Assembly: GCA_963715815.1 (NCBI GenBank) | Contig: OY970278.1 | Span: 186,001-250,000, forward strand | Length of the DNA: 64,000 nt | DNA from: JAFAMS01 sp963715815 | GTDB taxonomy: Bacteria > Vulcanimicrobiota > Vulcanimicrobiia > Vulcanimicrobiales > Vulcanimicrobiaceae | Direction: 5' to 3' | Shown here: one piece after another, positions 32,731 to 43,087 of the stretch | How the letters are laid out: each line of letters begins with the position of its first letter | Numbering within the stretch: the stretch's first letter is position 1 | Notes under the pieces: generated by a model | Seen by the model: only the letters and a program-made list of their open reading frames with translations | The model's database searches: none | Told to the model about the DNA's origin: nothing | Position numbers and translations under genes: made by a program

Positions 32731-33569
32731 CGCCATTCGCGCGCGCCGTCAGTGCATGGACGCCCGGATCCGGTCGCTCGAAGACGCCGGCCGAGCACGC
32801 GCTCGGCGCGATACTCTCGCTGTGGCCGGCGATCGTTGGCGAAGACGTTGCAAAACACACGCTTCCGCTGGAACGCAAAGGCGATGCGCTCGTAGTGTTG
32901 ACCAGTTCGAGCGCGTGGAGCAACCAGTTGTCCCTGCTTTCGGGTCATATCGTGTGTGCGCTGAGCGAGTCCGGAATCGACGGGATCGAGCGTTTGCGTT
33001 TCCGAATCGGACGCGTTCGCCGCGGTCCCCTCGGCATCGTTGCGAACGGACACCGCAAGGCTCCAGAATCAAAAGTTCCGAGCGCGTCCGTCTCGACGTC
33101 CACCGCGGAAGAAGCGTTCTCGCGATTGCGCGAGCGCGTCGACCGGGACCGGGATGCAAAGCGTGCGGATGGGTGGAATCCATGCTCTAAGTGCGGCGCC
33201 ATGCTGCCGGAGGGAAAGCGTTGTGCAGCATGCACGACGGCGGAAATCTCGCAGCGGTCCACTCTCGTGCAGCGGCTCATGTTCGATGCGCCGTGGCTCG
33301 GTTTTAAAGGCATCTCGGCGCTGGTCGAGGGACTCTTACAAGACGAGTACGAGATGAACAAAACCGCCCTGCTCGCACGGTGGTGGGAAGCGCTGGAGCG
33401 TGTTCGCAAAACGGGAAAAGTATCACCAGACAGTCGGGAACGTCAGATAGCAAGCTCCTATCTGCTGCTCAAGACGGGATGGGAACCGGATCGGATTACG
33501 CCACTCATTGCGCGCAACGAGCTCGGCGACGTGTACGATCTTCTTTACGAGAAACATCATAAAAAATAG
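32724..33569 (+). CDS. dciA: DciA-like (DUF721) helicase-loader protein with zinc-ribbon extension
   Basis: The N-terminal 105 residues form a DUF721/DciA domain (LGAILSLWPAIVGEDVAKHT, SSSAWSNQLSLLSGHIV), which in other bacteria helps load DnaB. The protein is 281 residues, well over the common 100-170. It adds a Cys4 zinc ribbon (Cys154, Cys157, Cys167, Cys170, in CSKCGAMLPEGKRCAAC) and a helical C-terminus (LMFDAPWLGFKGISALVEGL, ASSYLLLKTGWEPDRI). The start is GTG 32724, overlapping recF by seven bases; the stop shares one base with gyrB (TAGTG). Position between recF and gyrB is typical of dciA. Confidence 0.85.
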   Translation: MLTPFARAVSAWTPGSGRSKTPAEHALGAILSLWPAIVGEDVAKHTLPLERKGDALVVLTSSSAWSNQLSLLSGHIVCALSESGIDGIERLRFRIGRVRRGPLGIVANGHRKAPESKVPSASVSTSTAEEAFSRLRERVDRDRDAKRADGWNPCSKCGAMLPEGKRCAACTTAEISQRSTLVQRLMFDAPWLGFKGISALVEGLLQDEYEMNKTALLARWWEALERVRKTGKVSPDSRERQIASSYLLLKTGWEPDRITPLIARNELGDVYDLLYEKHHKK

Positions 33570-35476
33570 TGCAAGAATATAGCGCAGAAGAAATCCAAGT
33601 TTTACGCGGCCTCGAAGCCGTTCGTAAACGTCCCGGCATGTATGTCGGAAACACAGCGGAACGCGGGCTGCACCAGCTCGTGTACGAAGCCGTTGACAAT
33701 TCAGTCGACGAAGCGATGGCCGGCTATGCGACCGAGATCAACGTAACGCTCGGGGCCGACGGCTCGGTGACGGTCGAAGACAACGGCCGCGGCATTCCCG
33801 TAGACATTCACGCCGAAGAACACAAGCCCGCGGTCGAAGTCGTCATGACGATGCTGCATGCCGGCGGTAAATTCGGCAAGGGTGGTTACAAGGTTTCGGG
33901 CGGCTTGCACGGCGTCGGGATTTCGGTCGTCAACGCGCTTTCCAAAGAAATGATCACGCGCGTCAAGCGCGACGGCATCTTGTACGAGATCCGCTTCGAA
34001 CGCGGTGACGTCGTACGCAAGCTCAAGAAAGTCGGGCCGGCGCAAGGCACCGGGACGACTCAATGGTTCCTTCCCGATCCCGAAGTTTTCGAGACCACAA
34101 AGTTTTCAACCGACATTCTGGTGCGCCGCATGCGCGAGCTGGCGTTTCTCAATCAGGGCCTGAAGATCGAGCTGCGCGACGAACGCGTCGATCCGCCGAA
34201 GGTACGCCAGTTTCACTATGCCGGCGGCATCGTCAGCTTCGTCGAATACTTGAACGAAAACAAAGACGCACTGCATCCCGTGATCGCAACCCATGGCGAG
34301 CGCGACGGCGTGCTGGTCGAAGTCGCGATGCAATACGTCGACGCATACACCGAGCTCGTGCTTTCGTTCGCGAACAACATCAATACGACCGAAGGCGGGA
34401 TGCATCTCACCGGCTTCCGCACGGCCGTCACCAACGCCGTCAACAGCTACGCGCGCAAGCGCGGGATGCTCAAAGAGAACGAGAATGCGCTCTCGACCGA
34501 CGATTGCATGGAAGGCTTGAGCGCGATCGTCTCGGTTAAATTGCAAGACCCGCAATTCGAAGGTCAGACCAAGACCAAGCTCGGTAACGCCCCAGTGCGC
34601 TCGATCGTCTACGGTCTCGTCGGCGAACGACTCGAGTTCTTCTTCGAAGAGAATCCGAAATACGCACGCGCGATCGTCGAGAAGTGCATGCAAGCTTCGC
34701 GAGCGCGTGAAGCTGCAAAGAAAGCGCGCGATCTCACCCGCCGCAAGAACGCACTCGAAGGCTCGGGTTTGCCCGGCAAGCTGGTCGATTGCAAGAGCTC
34801 CGATCCGGCCGTATGCGAGATATTCTTGGTCGAGGGTGATTCAGCCGGCGGTACCGCTAAGGGCGGACGCGATCCGAACACGCAAGCGATTCTCCCGCTG
34901 CGCGGCAAGATTCTCAACGTCGAGAAGGCGCGTCTCGATAAAGTGCTCTCGAACGAAGAGATTCGCACGATGATCACGGCGCTCGGCACCGGATTCGGCG
35001 ACGAATTCAATGCGGAGAAGGTGCGCTATCACAAGATCATTATCATGACGGACGCCGACGTCGACGGCTCGCACATCCGCACGCTCTTGCTTACGTTCTT
35101 CTATCGAGAAATGAAAGGCTTGATCAAAGATGGCCGCGTCTACATCGCGCAGCCGCCGCTCTATGGCCTGAAAAAAGGCAAGACGACGACCTACTTGTTC
35201 GATGAAGCCGAGCTCAAAGCGTTCTTCGTAAAGAATGAGGCCGGCGATTACAGTGTACAGCAGTACAAGGGCTTGGGCGAGATGGACGCCGATCAGCTCG
35301 CCGAGACGACGATGGAACCGGAACATCGCCGCTTGCTGCAAGTCAAATTGGGCGACTATGACGGCGACGAAGAAGAAGTAGAACGAACGTTTGTCACGTT
35401 GATGGGCGACAAGGTTGAACCGCGCAAGATTTTTATCCAAGAGAACGCGCGCAACGTCACCAACCTCGATCTGTAA
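33569..35476 (+). CDS. gyrB: DNA gyrase subunit B
   Basis: ATPase subunit of gyrase. 635 residues from GTG 33569. GHKL ATPase motifs VEDNGRGIPVDIHAEEHKP and GGLHGVGISVVNALS, transducer QTKTKLGN, TOPRIM EIFLVEGDSAGGTAKGG and MTDADVDGSHI, and the C-terminal YKGLGEMDADQL are present. The short form lacks the proteobacterial insert. GyrB rather than ParE is favoured by position after recF-dciA; gyrA is not in the window. Confidence 0.95.
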   Translation: MQEYSAEEIQVLRGLEAVRKRPGMYVGNTAERGLHQLVYEAVDNSVDEAMAGYATEINVTLGADGSVTVEDNGRGIPVDIHAEEHKPAVEVVMTMLHAGGKFGKGGYKVSGGLHGVGISVVNALSKEMITRVKRDGILYEIRFERGDVVRKLKKVGPAQGTGTTQWFLPDPEVFETTKFSTDILVRRMRELAFLNQGLKIELRDERVDPPKVRQFHYAGGIVSFVEYLNENKDALHPVIATHGERDGVLVEVAMQYVDAYTELVLSFANNINTTEGGMHLTGFRTAVTNAVNSYARKRGMLKENENALSTDDCMEGLSAIVSVKLQDPQFEGQTKTKLGNAPVRSIVYGLVGERLEFFFEENPKYARAIVEKCMQASRAREAAKKARDLTRRKNALEGSGLPGKLVDCKSSDPAVCEIFLVEGDSAGGTAKGGRDPNTQAILPLRGKILNVEKARLDKVLSNEEIRTMITALGTGFGDEFNAEKVRYHKIIIMTDADVDGSHIRTLLLTFFYREMKGLIKDGRVYIAQPPLYGLKKGKTTTYLFDEAELKAFFVKNEAGDYSVQQYKGLGEMDADQLAETTMEPEHRRLLQVKLGDYDGDEEEVERTFVTLMGDKVEPRKIFIQENARNVTNLDL

Positions 35477-35549
35477 ATTCTCTTAGAATCTCAGCGTTTT
35501 CCCAGGGCTTTCAAAGTCTTTCGGGGGCTCGCCGCTGAAGATCAGAAGC

Positions 35550-38500
35550 ATGCGCAACCGCTGGCGCAAAGCCGCAATATGGGTGGCGGCGATAGTGCTA
35601 CTCGCTACGACGGGCTGGTTTGCGCGCTTCGTATTGCTGCGCGCGGCACTCGAAGGCGGTGTTGCGCTCGCGACGGGCTACCATTTGCGGATCGGAAGCC
35701 TGCACGCCGGCGGCGGTCACCTCACGTTGCACGACGTGCATCTCTCGCGCCGCGGCGATCGCGTCCTCGACGTCGACGTCGTCGACGTCGGCTATGTTTT
35801 TCGTGACTTCTTCCCCGGAGGGAAACGCCGCTACGGTCTAACCGGCGTTGCGCTGCAGCGTCCGCGTCTGTACGTAATTCGCCGGACGGATGGCTCGTTC
35901 AACATCTCGATCCCGCACTCGGAAACGCAGCCAAGCGGTCCCGCCGGACCGCTCATCATGCTGGCGCGTGCAACGAACGGCAGCATAGATCTGATCGACG
36001 ACAACAACCTCGATCCGTCGGCACGCCATCTGCAAGTGCAGAACATCGACTTCTGGGCGCGCGTCGACACGGGGGCGCTCACGCGGTATCGCGTCGATGG
36101 TGCGCTCGTAATCGAAGGTCACGCCTTTCCGGTTCACGCGCAAGCGACAATCGACGTCGGTCGCGGTTACGCGATGCAACGTGTGCGCGCCGCCGACATC
36201 CCGATTCGCGGCCTCGGCAATTTCTTGATCAACTCCGGCGTCGCGCTAATTCAACGCGGCGACCTGCGCGATCTCGATCTGCGCGTCTATGCGCTGGGCG
36301 TGCGGCCTGACGTCCCATTTACGTATCATCTCGGCGGCGGTGCGCGTCTAACCGACATCGGCGTAAAGCTCGACGTGCTAACGCAGACCGTACAGGATCT
36401 GCATGGCCCCCTGGTTTTCGACGACGACACGATTGTTTCACCGAAGATGAACGGACGTATCGGCGCGACGCCGCTCGTGCTCGCGGGCGGGATGTATGAC
36501 TTCTCACAACCGCAATTCCGCTTGGCGGTGCTCACGCGCGAAGACTTACGCGTCTTGCATCGCGATTTCAATTTCTTGCGCACCGAGCCCCTGGCGGGCC
36601 CGCTAGCCGCGACGTGCATGCTCGAGGGCGCGATCGGCGATCCATTGATTCTCGCCGATGCGACGGCCAAGGAGGTCTACTATAAGGCAATTCCCGTGCG
36701 CAATTTTCGGGCCACGATCGCATATCACCGCGGCATGGTTTTCGCCGGAAACGTGCACGCGCAAGTCGGGGGCGTTCAGACGCGCGTCGCCGGTCGGTTC
36801 CTCGTCGGCGGGAAGGACGTCGACTCCGAGCTCGCGCTGTCAGCCGATGCTCCAGCGGGCCGGATGCCGTATCTCGATCGCATCGCGCCGCACGCGCGGA
36901 CGCACATTACGATCACAGGCGCCGGCCTCAATCTGCTGCTCGATACGCACGCGGTGCTGAATGCAACCGGTCCGGGTGAGAAAGTCAGCGCAACATTTGC
37001 GCTCAACCCGCAAGGCGTCGGTGAATTGGGGGCGTTTGTGGCACGGCAGCCGAGCGGCGGCGTCGACGGAGCGTTCGTCATGGACCGCGAGCGCGGCACC
37101 AGCGCGTTGTGGCTGAATGCCGCCGGCTTGCGCATCTATCCGGCAAATCCGGCGGCTGCGCTCGAAGGTGTCGAGCTCCCGGGCTTTCCACCGATTAGCG
37201 GACTCTTCGACGGTCAAGTCGCAGGCCTCGACCTCAATCAGCGCGTCATCTTACTTGGCAAAGGCCTTGCGACGCACGCGAACTTCGAGGGCGTTCCAAT
37301 TGCTGATGCGCGCGCGGAGTTCGGTGGCCCGATCGATCGCCTCGCCCTCGGCAGCATCGACGCGCACGGCGAGTTCGGACACTTTGTCGGACGCGGTGCG
37401 CTGCGCGCGCCGGGATTTGCGTTCGCGGGGAATTTGGACGGAACGCTCGAGGGCATGCGGCGCTGGACGGGCGACCTCGGCGCATTCGGAGGCGTGCACG
37501 GTCCCGTGGCGGTGCTCTCGGACGGAACGAACACGCTGGTTCAAACGCCGGGCGTCGGACTCGTCAGCGGCCGCATTCACGGCATCCCGATGAAGCGCAT
37601 TGAAGGGACGTTCGCAGTCAAACCGTCTGGGATCGTCGTCTATGCTGCCGCGGTCGACGTAGCCGGTGGTCGCGCCGTTGCGCGCGGAAACAGCCGCGAC
37701 GGCATCGCGCTGACAACTTCGGGTTTGGATGCGAGTCACTTACGCGCCGCGGGTTTGCCCGTTTCTCGTGGCACGATCCTTGGAACAGGCGATCTGCGGT
37801 TGACGGGGCCGCGTGAGAACACGCCCGCATTTTCGGGAAGCGTCGCGCTGGATGACGGTCGCGTGCTTGGTCGCCGCATCGACGGCAGCGCAAACATTGC
37901 GCTTGCGGACAATTCGATCGGCCTGGATTCGGGTTCCGTCTCGCTTGCGAACGCGCTCACGTTCATCGACGGACGGATCGACGATCTTGGATCGCTGCCG
38001 CATTACAACGTGCATGCTAATCTGGCTTACGCAGATCTGGGGTCGCTTTCGCACGAGTTCCACTTCCCCGTTCCGTATCTGCAAGGCTTCGCCGCTGGTG
38101 ATATTCAGCTGCGCGGCTACGGTAACTCACCGACGGCGAGCGGAGCGCTGAAGATTCCGATCGGATCGGTAAACGGCCTCGCTTTCGAAGACATGCATGC
38201 GCAGGTCGGCATTGCGGGCGACGAGATCAAAGCTAACGGCAATGTTACGGTCGGCTCGACGCGCGCAAGTTTTAGCGTTTTTTCGGGGAGCGGCATGGGC
38301 GCGCGTATCGATTCCGATGACGCCGATCTCGCCGACTTCAACGATTACTTTCCGCGCGCCGGAACGTTCTCGGGACGCGGAAGCGTCCACGCGCACTTCG
38401 CGCGCAGCAAAGACGCCGTCGCCAGCGATGGAAACGTAGATCTCCGCGATTTTCGTTATCTCGCCTTTCCGTTCGGCGATACGAAAGCCACCTGGAGCGG

Positions 38501-40760
38501 CGTTAACGGCGACATTGCGGGAAGCGCGCACATTGGGGGTCCCGCCGGCTCGTTCGACGGCAGTGGCAGCATCCTCGTACCTAACGGAACAAAGCTGACG
38601 AACATAGCGAATGCTACGCGCGTCGACATCCACGGCACCGCGAGAGACATCGATCTCAACGTTTGGGTGCCGGCGGCCGGTTATACGCCGCCCGTGCTCG
38701 GACACGTGAACGCATCCGGTGCAATACGCGGGCGTTATCCGGCGCTCGCACTCGATCTCGACGGCGAGATGGACGACGCTCGCATCGGGCGTCTGGCGAT
38801 TGACCGCATACGTATCTCGGCTGCGGCGCAGGCCGGACCGGGCCAAACAATGCGCACGCAGATCCGCTCCGCGGACATCTCGGTTGCGGGTGTTGATTTG
38901 CACGGCAGCGGCTCGCTCGGATTTCGTCCGCAAGATCCGCTTACGCTTGACTTGAGCGCGCACGCCGGGGACTTGGGCGACCTGGTGAAGCGCTTGACCG
39001 GTAAAACGTACGATCTGGCCGGCGTCGGTGACGTGGACGTTGCATTACGCGGGACGCCGTCGCATCCGACCGCGCAAGCAGCATTCAGGATTTCACCGCT
39101 GCGCGTTTCACGTTTGCAGATTCCGAGTATTAGCGGCACGGCGGTGCTCGATCCGGAGCGTCTGGCTCTACGCGATACCACCATGATTCTGCCGACCGGG
39201 AAGGTTACGCTGAGCGGCGGCATTCCGTTGATCGCTGGGCCGAGCGGTATCCCGCCCACACTACCCCTTTCCTTCGATCTTGCGCTGAACGGGATCGGGA
39301 TGGATCAGTTCGCGATCCTCGGTCCGCCGCAGACCAAGCTCGAGGGCGTACTCGACGGCGACGTTCACGTCAACGGAACGGTCAGCGCTCCACGGCTTTC
39401 CGGAGGGATGCAGCTCACCGCGGGCGGTTATACCGGACCGCTCGAAACGCAGGCGATCAAGGGGATCGCAGCGACGCTGGCCTTCAATGAAACGTCGGTA
39501 ACGCTCTCGCATTTCACGGCCTCGATTGGCGGTGGAACGTTGGATGGAAGCGGGTCGCTTCAGCTGCCGAGCGTGACCGGGCCGCCCCATTATTCCGTAA
39601 CGTTTTCCGCCGACGCAATGCGCATGGCGTTTCCGGGGTACGGCTCGTTCCGTGCCGACGGGTCGATCGCGCTCGAGCGCGGCTCCGATCGGGCGGGGAT
39701 CCTGGCCGGCGACGTGCGGATCTCGGATGCCTCGATCCCGCTGACGGACTTCCTCCGTGCTGGCGCGGCCGGACCGACGGGCGGAACCTTCACCCTGACG
39801 ACCCCGGCTCAGCCGGCGCGTCCGGCCTCCCCGCTGGCGGCGTTGCCGGTCCCGGGATGGCTCGGTGATCTGGGCCTCAACCTGCGGCTGGAGGCCGGGA
39901 ACAACGTCCGGATCCGCTCGCCGATCCTCGACATCGGCGGCAAGGGTTCGGTCCAAATCGGCGGCCGGTTGGGGGATCCTACGCTGGCGGGCGAGCTGTC
40001 CGCAACCCCGGGCGGATCGCTCTTCCTGAATCGGGCTTTCAAGCTACAGGAGGCATCCGTCCGTTTCTCGCCCACAAACGGTATTGCGCCCGCTCTCTAC
40101 GCCCGGGCCACGACGGAGATACAGCCTGTCGGCGGTTTCCAGCCGATCGACGTCACCGTAACCGCGCAGGGTTTGATTCCCGACATCAAACTCTCGTACG
40201 CCTCGAACCCGCCTTACGACGAAGGCACAATCGTCGGACTACTCTTCAATGCAACCGCGCTCGGCGCGCAAGTCGGATCGCTCAACGCGTTTGCGCCGAC
40301 GACAAATATTCTCTTGCCGCCAAACGCATTTGAACAAACACCCGGCGGAACGTTCGCACTCTCTCAGGAAGCCTCAACCTTGATCAACGCACAATTCACT
40401 GCGCGCCTGCTGGCGCCGATCGAACAGGGCCTCGGCTCAGCGTTCGGCCTCTCTGATCTTTCCATTAACGTTGCGCCGACGGGCACCGTCGGGGTTCAGG
40501 CACGTCGTCTACTCGGGAACAACATTTCAGCGATCTACGGTGCGTCGGTGAACTATCCGTATCGCATGACATTCGGATTAGAATCGCGCCCGACACCTGA
40601 GACGTCGGTTGTGTTCACGGCTTTCACACAGCAGGGACTATATTTGTTCGGTGAGGTAAGGCCGGACTCGTATCTTAGCGCAAACCCGTTGCTAGGATCA
40701 GCTGCGGACGTTGGGGGGACATACGGCTTCACCGTGAATATCCAGCGTCGTTCCCACTAG
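35550..40760 (+). CDS. tamB: TamB-like translocation and assembly protein
   Basis: Giant inner-membrane-anchored periplasmic protein; TamB/AsmA-type proteins bridge to the outer membrane for barrel assembly or phospholipid transport. 1736 residues. One N-terminal membrane helix (AAIWVAAIVLLATTGWFARF) precedes an AsmA-like start (HLTLHDVHLSRRGDRVLDVD). A very long repetitive beta-strand region with frequent G-x-G and D-G-x motifs follows, then the C-terminal DUF490 domain with GGSLFLNRAFKLQEASVRFS and IDVTVTAQGLIPDIKLSYAS. Its stop lies one base before bamA, indicating a shared transcript. The frame is intact over 5.2 kb. Start ATG 35550. Confidence 0.9.
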   Translation: MRNRWRKAAIWVAAIVLLATTGWFARFVLLRAALEGGVALATGYHLRIGSLHAGGGHLTLHDVHLSRRGDRVLDVDVVDVGYVFRDFFPGGKRRYGLTGVALQRPRLYVIRRTDGSFNISIPHSETQPSGPAGPLIMLARATNGSIDLIDDNNLDPSARHLQVQNIDFWARVDTGALTRYRVDGALVIEGHAFPVHAQATIDVGRGYAMQRVRAADIPIRGLGNFLINSGVALIQRGDLRDLDLRVYALGVRPDVPFTYHLGGGARLTDIGVKLDVLTQTVQDLHGPLVFDDDTIVSPKMNGRIGATPLVLAGGMYDFSQPQFRLAVLTREDLRVLHRDFNFLRTEPLAGPLAATCMLEGAIGDPLILADATAKEVYYKAIPVRNFRATIAYHRGMVFAGNVHAQVGGVQTRVAGRFLVGGKDVDSELALSADAPAGRMPYLDRIAPHARTHITITGAGLNLLLDTHAVLNATGPGEKVSATFALNPQGVGELGAFVARQPSGGVDGAFVMDRERGTSALWLNAAGLRIYPANPAAALEGVELPGFPPISGLFDGQVAGLDLNQRVILLGKGLATHANFEGVPIADARAEFGGPIDRLALGSIDAHGEFGHFVGRGALRAPGFAFAGNLDGTLEGMRRWTGDLGAFGGVHGPVAVLSDGTNTLVQTPGVGLVSGRIHGIPMKRIEGTFAVKPSGIVVYAAAVDVAGGRAVARGNSRDGIALTTSGLDASHLRAAGLPVSRGTILGTGDLRLTGPRENTPAFSGSVALDDGRVLGRRIDGSANIALADNSIGLDSGSVSLANALTFIDGRIDDLGSLPHYNVHANLAYADLGSLSHEFHFPVPYLQGFAAGDIQLRGYGNSPTASGALKIPIGSVNGLAFEDMHAQVGIAGDEIKANGNVTVGSTRASFSVFSGSGMGARIDSDDADLADFNDYFPRAGTFSGRGSVHAHFARSKDAVASDGNVDLRDFRYLAFPFGDTKATWSGVNGDIAGSAHIGGPAGSFDGSGSILVPNGTKLTNIANATRVDIHGTARDIDLNVWVPAAGYTPPVLGHVNASGAIRGRYPALALDLDGEMDDARIGRLAIDRIRISAAAQAGPGQTMRTQIRSADISVAGVDLHGSGSLGFRPQDPLTLDLSAHAGDLGDLVKRLTGKTYDLAGVGDVDVALRGTPSHPTAQAAFRISPLRVSRLQIPSISGTAVLDPERLALRDTTMILPTGKVTLSGGIPLIAGPSGIPPTLPLSFDLALNGIGMDQFAILGPPQTKLEGVLDGDVHVNGTVSAPRLSGGMQLTAGGYTGPLETQAIKGIAATLAFNETSVTLSHFTASIGGGTLDGSGSLQLPSVTGPPHYSVTFSADAMRMAFPGYGSFRADGSIALERGSDRAGILAGDVRISDASIPLTDFLRAGAAGPTGGTFTLTTPAQPARPASPLAALPVPGWLGDLGLNLRLEAGNNVRIRSPILDIGGKGSVQIGGRLGDPTLAGELSATPGGSLFLNRAFKLQEASVRFSPTNGIAPALYARATTEIQPVGGFQPIDVTVTAQGLIPDIKLSYASNPPYDEGTIVGLLFNATALGAQVGSLNAFAPTTNILLPPNAFEQTPGGTFALSQEASTLINAQFTARLLAPIEQGLGSAFGLSDLSINVAPTGTVGVQARRLLGNNISAIYGASVNYPYRMTFGLESRPTPETSVVFTAFTQQGLYLFGEVRPDSYLSANPLLGSAADVGGTYGFTVNIQRRSH

Positions 40761-40761
40761 A

Positions 40762-43087
40762 ATGCATTCGTTTTTGATTGATCGTATTGTGCGCGTTCGC
40801 GCGCTCCGCGTCGTTCTCTCCTTGGTCGCCATGCTCGCGGTGCTCGCGCCGGCGGCTCTTGTCGTTGACGCGCAAACGCCGAGCACACTCAAGGTCGTAG
40901 CGGTCTCGGTTACGGGCAACGTGCACGTTCCGACGGATCGCATTCTTTCCGTCGTCAAGACTAAAGTCGGCGATCCGTTCGATGAGCGCACCGTGCAAGA
41001 AGATCTCGCGAACATCTTCGCGCTCGGCTATTTCACGGACCAAGTTCCGCCCGTCATACAACAACGCCCAGACGGTATCGCGATCACGTTCCGCGTCATC
41101 GAAAATCCGGTCGTGACGAAAATCTTGTTTGACGGAAATGCACACGTACCGGCCGATACACTGCTCGCACTGATGGATTCCGCTGTCGGGCAAGTCTTCA
41201 ACAGCAACACGTTCCATCAAGACGTTCTGAAGATCAATTCGTATTACAACAAGATCGGTTACGGCGGACAGCTTGCGACGCACGTCCCGGATCTCTCGAT
41301 CACGCCGGCCGGCGTGTTGACGCTGAAGATTCAAGAAGGTCTTATCGTTCGCCACGTCATCATCGTCGAGCCGCCGAACGCGGATCCGCTGCTCAAGCCG
41401 AGCGTGATCTTACCGGTGCTTTCGGTTAAGCCCGGGCAACCATATTCGGAAGATCTGCGTGACAAAGATTTTGAGAATCTGAAGAAGCTCTACGAGAAAT
41501 ACGATTTCCAGATCGGTGATTTGGAAGCCGGTATCGATCCGTCGACGGTCGACTTGAAAGCCGGGACCGCGGACGTGCGCTACAGCATTTCGGTCGCACG
41601 CGTCGGCGCAATCGAGATTACCGGAAACACGAAGACGCACGACGACGTCGTGCGCCGCGAGCTGCGCATGCACGTCGGCGACGTCATCACGCAATCGTCG
41701 CTCAAGCGCGATTACGATCGCTTGAACAATTTGGGTTTTTTCGAAAAAGTCGATTTTGCCGCCAAGCCGGGTCCGGATCCGAAGAAACCCGCCTACATCA
41801 CGGTCGATTGGAACGTCAAAGAACAGCGCACCGGTACGGCGACGGTCGGCGCAGGTTATTCGGGCGGCTTGACCGGTACCGGTCTGACCGGCAACATCTC
41901 GTATTCTGAAAACAACATCAACGGTACCGGCGACGGCGCGAGCATCCGATTTGAGAAAGGCGCGCGTTACGGCGACGCGCAGATCTCGTTCTCGATTCCG
42001 TATTTCGGTAGGACGGAAAAATCGCAGCACTACTCGGTCGGCGGCAGCATCTTCACAAACGCTCAGACCAACTACTATCCAGTCTACTCGATTCCCAACG
42101 GCGCGGGCTCAAACGTTATCGGCGGCGGCAGCGGTGGCGGCGTCATCCGGCGGCGGCGGCATCCTCGGTGCGATCCCGGTAACGCTGGTTCCGCTGGACC
42201 CCAGCAATCCGTCTATCGTCAATGGCATCGTTTCGACATACAAGGCTGCCTCGGCCGGCGTCACGTTCAACGTCGGACGCCGCTTCTCGGATTACTTCCG
42301 AGTCACGGGCGGAATCAACATCGAGCAAGTCAGCTCGAGTGTCACGGTCCCCTCACCGTACTTCTTCTCGACGAACGGATCGTCGACGTTCGCGCCCGGG
42401 ATATCGACACCGATCAACGAGCTGCTCGGCGGTAGTGTTTCCGGTTCTCAAGCCCTCGGTGTCAGCGCGCCCTCGATCGCAAATCTCAATTCGACTGCGC
42501 CGTACAACTTGCGCAGCGTCGTGCTCGGCTTCAATGAGGACACACGCGACGACGTCTTCAATCCGCGGCGCGGACTCAACGCCACGTTCAGCGAGGAGTA
42601 CAGCGCCGCGATATTGACGTCGCAATTCAACTACACGCTCTCGACGCTCGACGTCGCCAAATTCTTCCCGGTCTTCAGCAACTCGACGTTCGGTTTGCAC
42701 GGCGTGCTCGGCGCCAGCACCGGCGCGATTCCGCCCAATCGGCTCTATACGTTCTCCGACCAGCAGCTGCGCGGGTACGACACGGTCTTCTACGGGACCG
42801 ACGAGGCCTTGTTCCAAGCCGAGCTGCGCCTCCCGGTCACCAAGGACCGCAAGTTCACGCTCGCGGCCTTCGTCGACGACGGCGGCGTGCTGATTCGCGG
42901 AGCCCTGCCGGTATACAACGCTTTCGGCAATTTGATCGAGGACCCAGGTCGCTTCACGTTCTATCCGGATGCCGGTATCGGGTTGCGCTTTGACGTCCCG
43001 CAGCTTGGTCTGCGAACTCTGCGCCTCGACTTCGCCCGCGGGAACCAGGGCTTCCACACTGCTTTTGGAATCGGACAGAGCTTTTGA
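40762..43087 (+). CDS. bamA: Outer-membrane assembly protein BamA, frameshifted in this sequence
   Basis: Omp85-family insertase for outer-membrane barrels. A signal peptide (LRVVLSLVAMLAVLAPAALV) is followed by POTRA-type repeats (VVAVSVTGNVHVPTDRILSV, ITKILFDGNAHVPADTLLAL-like, IEITGNTKTHDDVVRRELRM) and a 16-strand barrel with LGFNEDTRDDVFNPRRGLNA and the terminal Phe of GIGQSF. The first frame runs to about 42150 and the second continues to 43087. The span is one base over a multiple of three (774 residues after correction). The junction falls in GGC/CGG repeats at 42121-42160, where frame 1 reads GGGSGGG and frame 2 SSGGGGILGAIPVT. BamA is essential, so a sequencing slip, a contingency-type repeat or programmed +1 shift should be considered. 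Confidence 0.88.
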
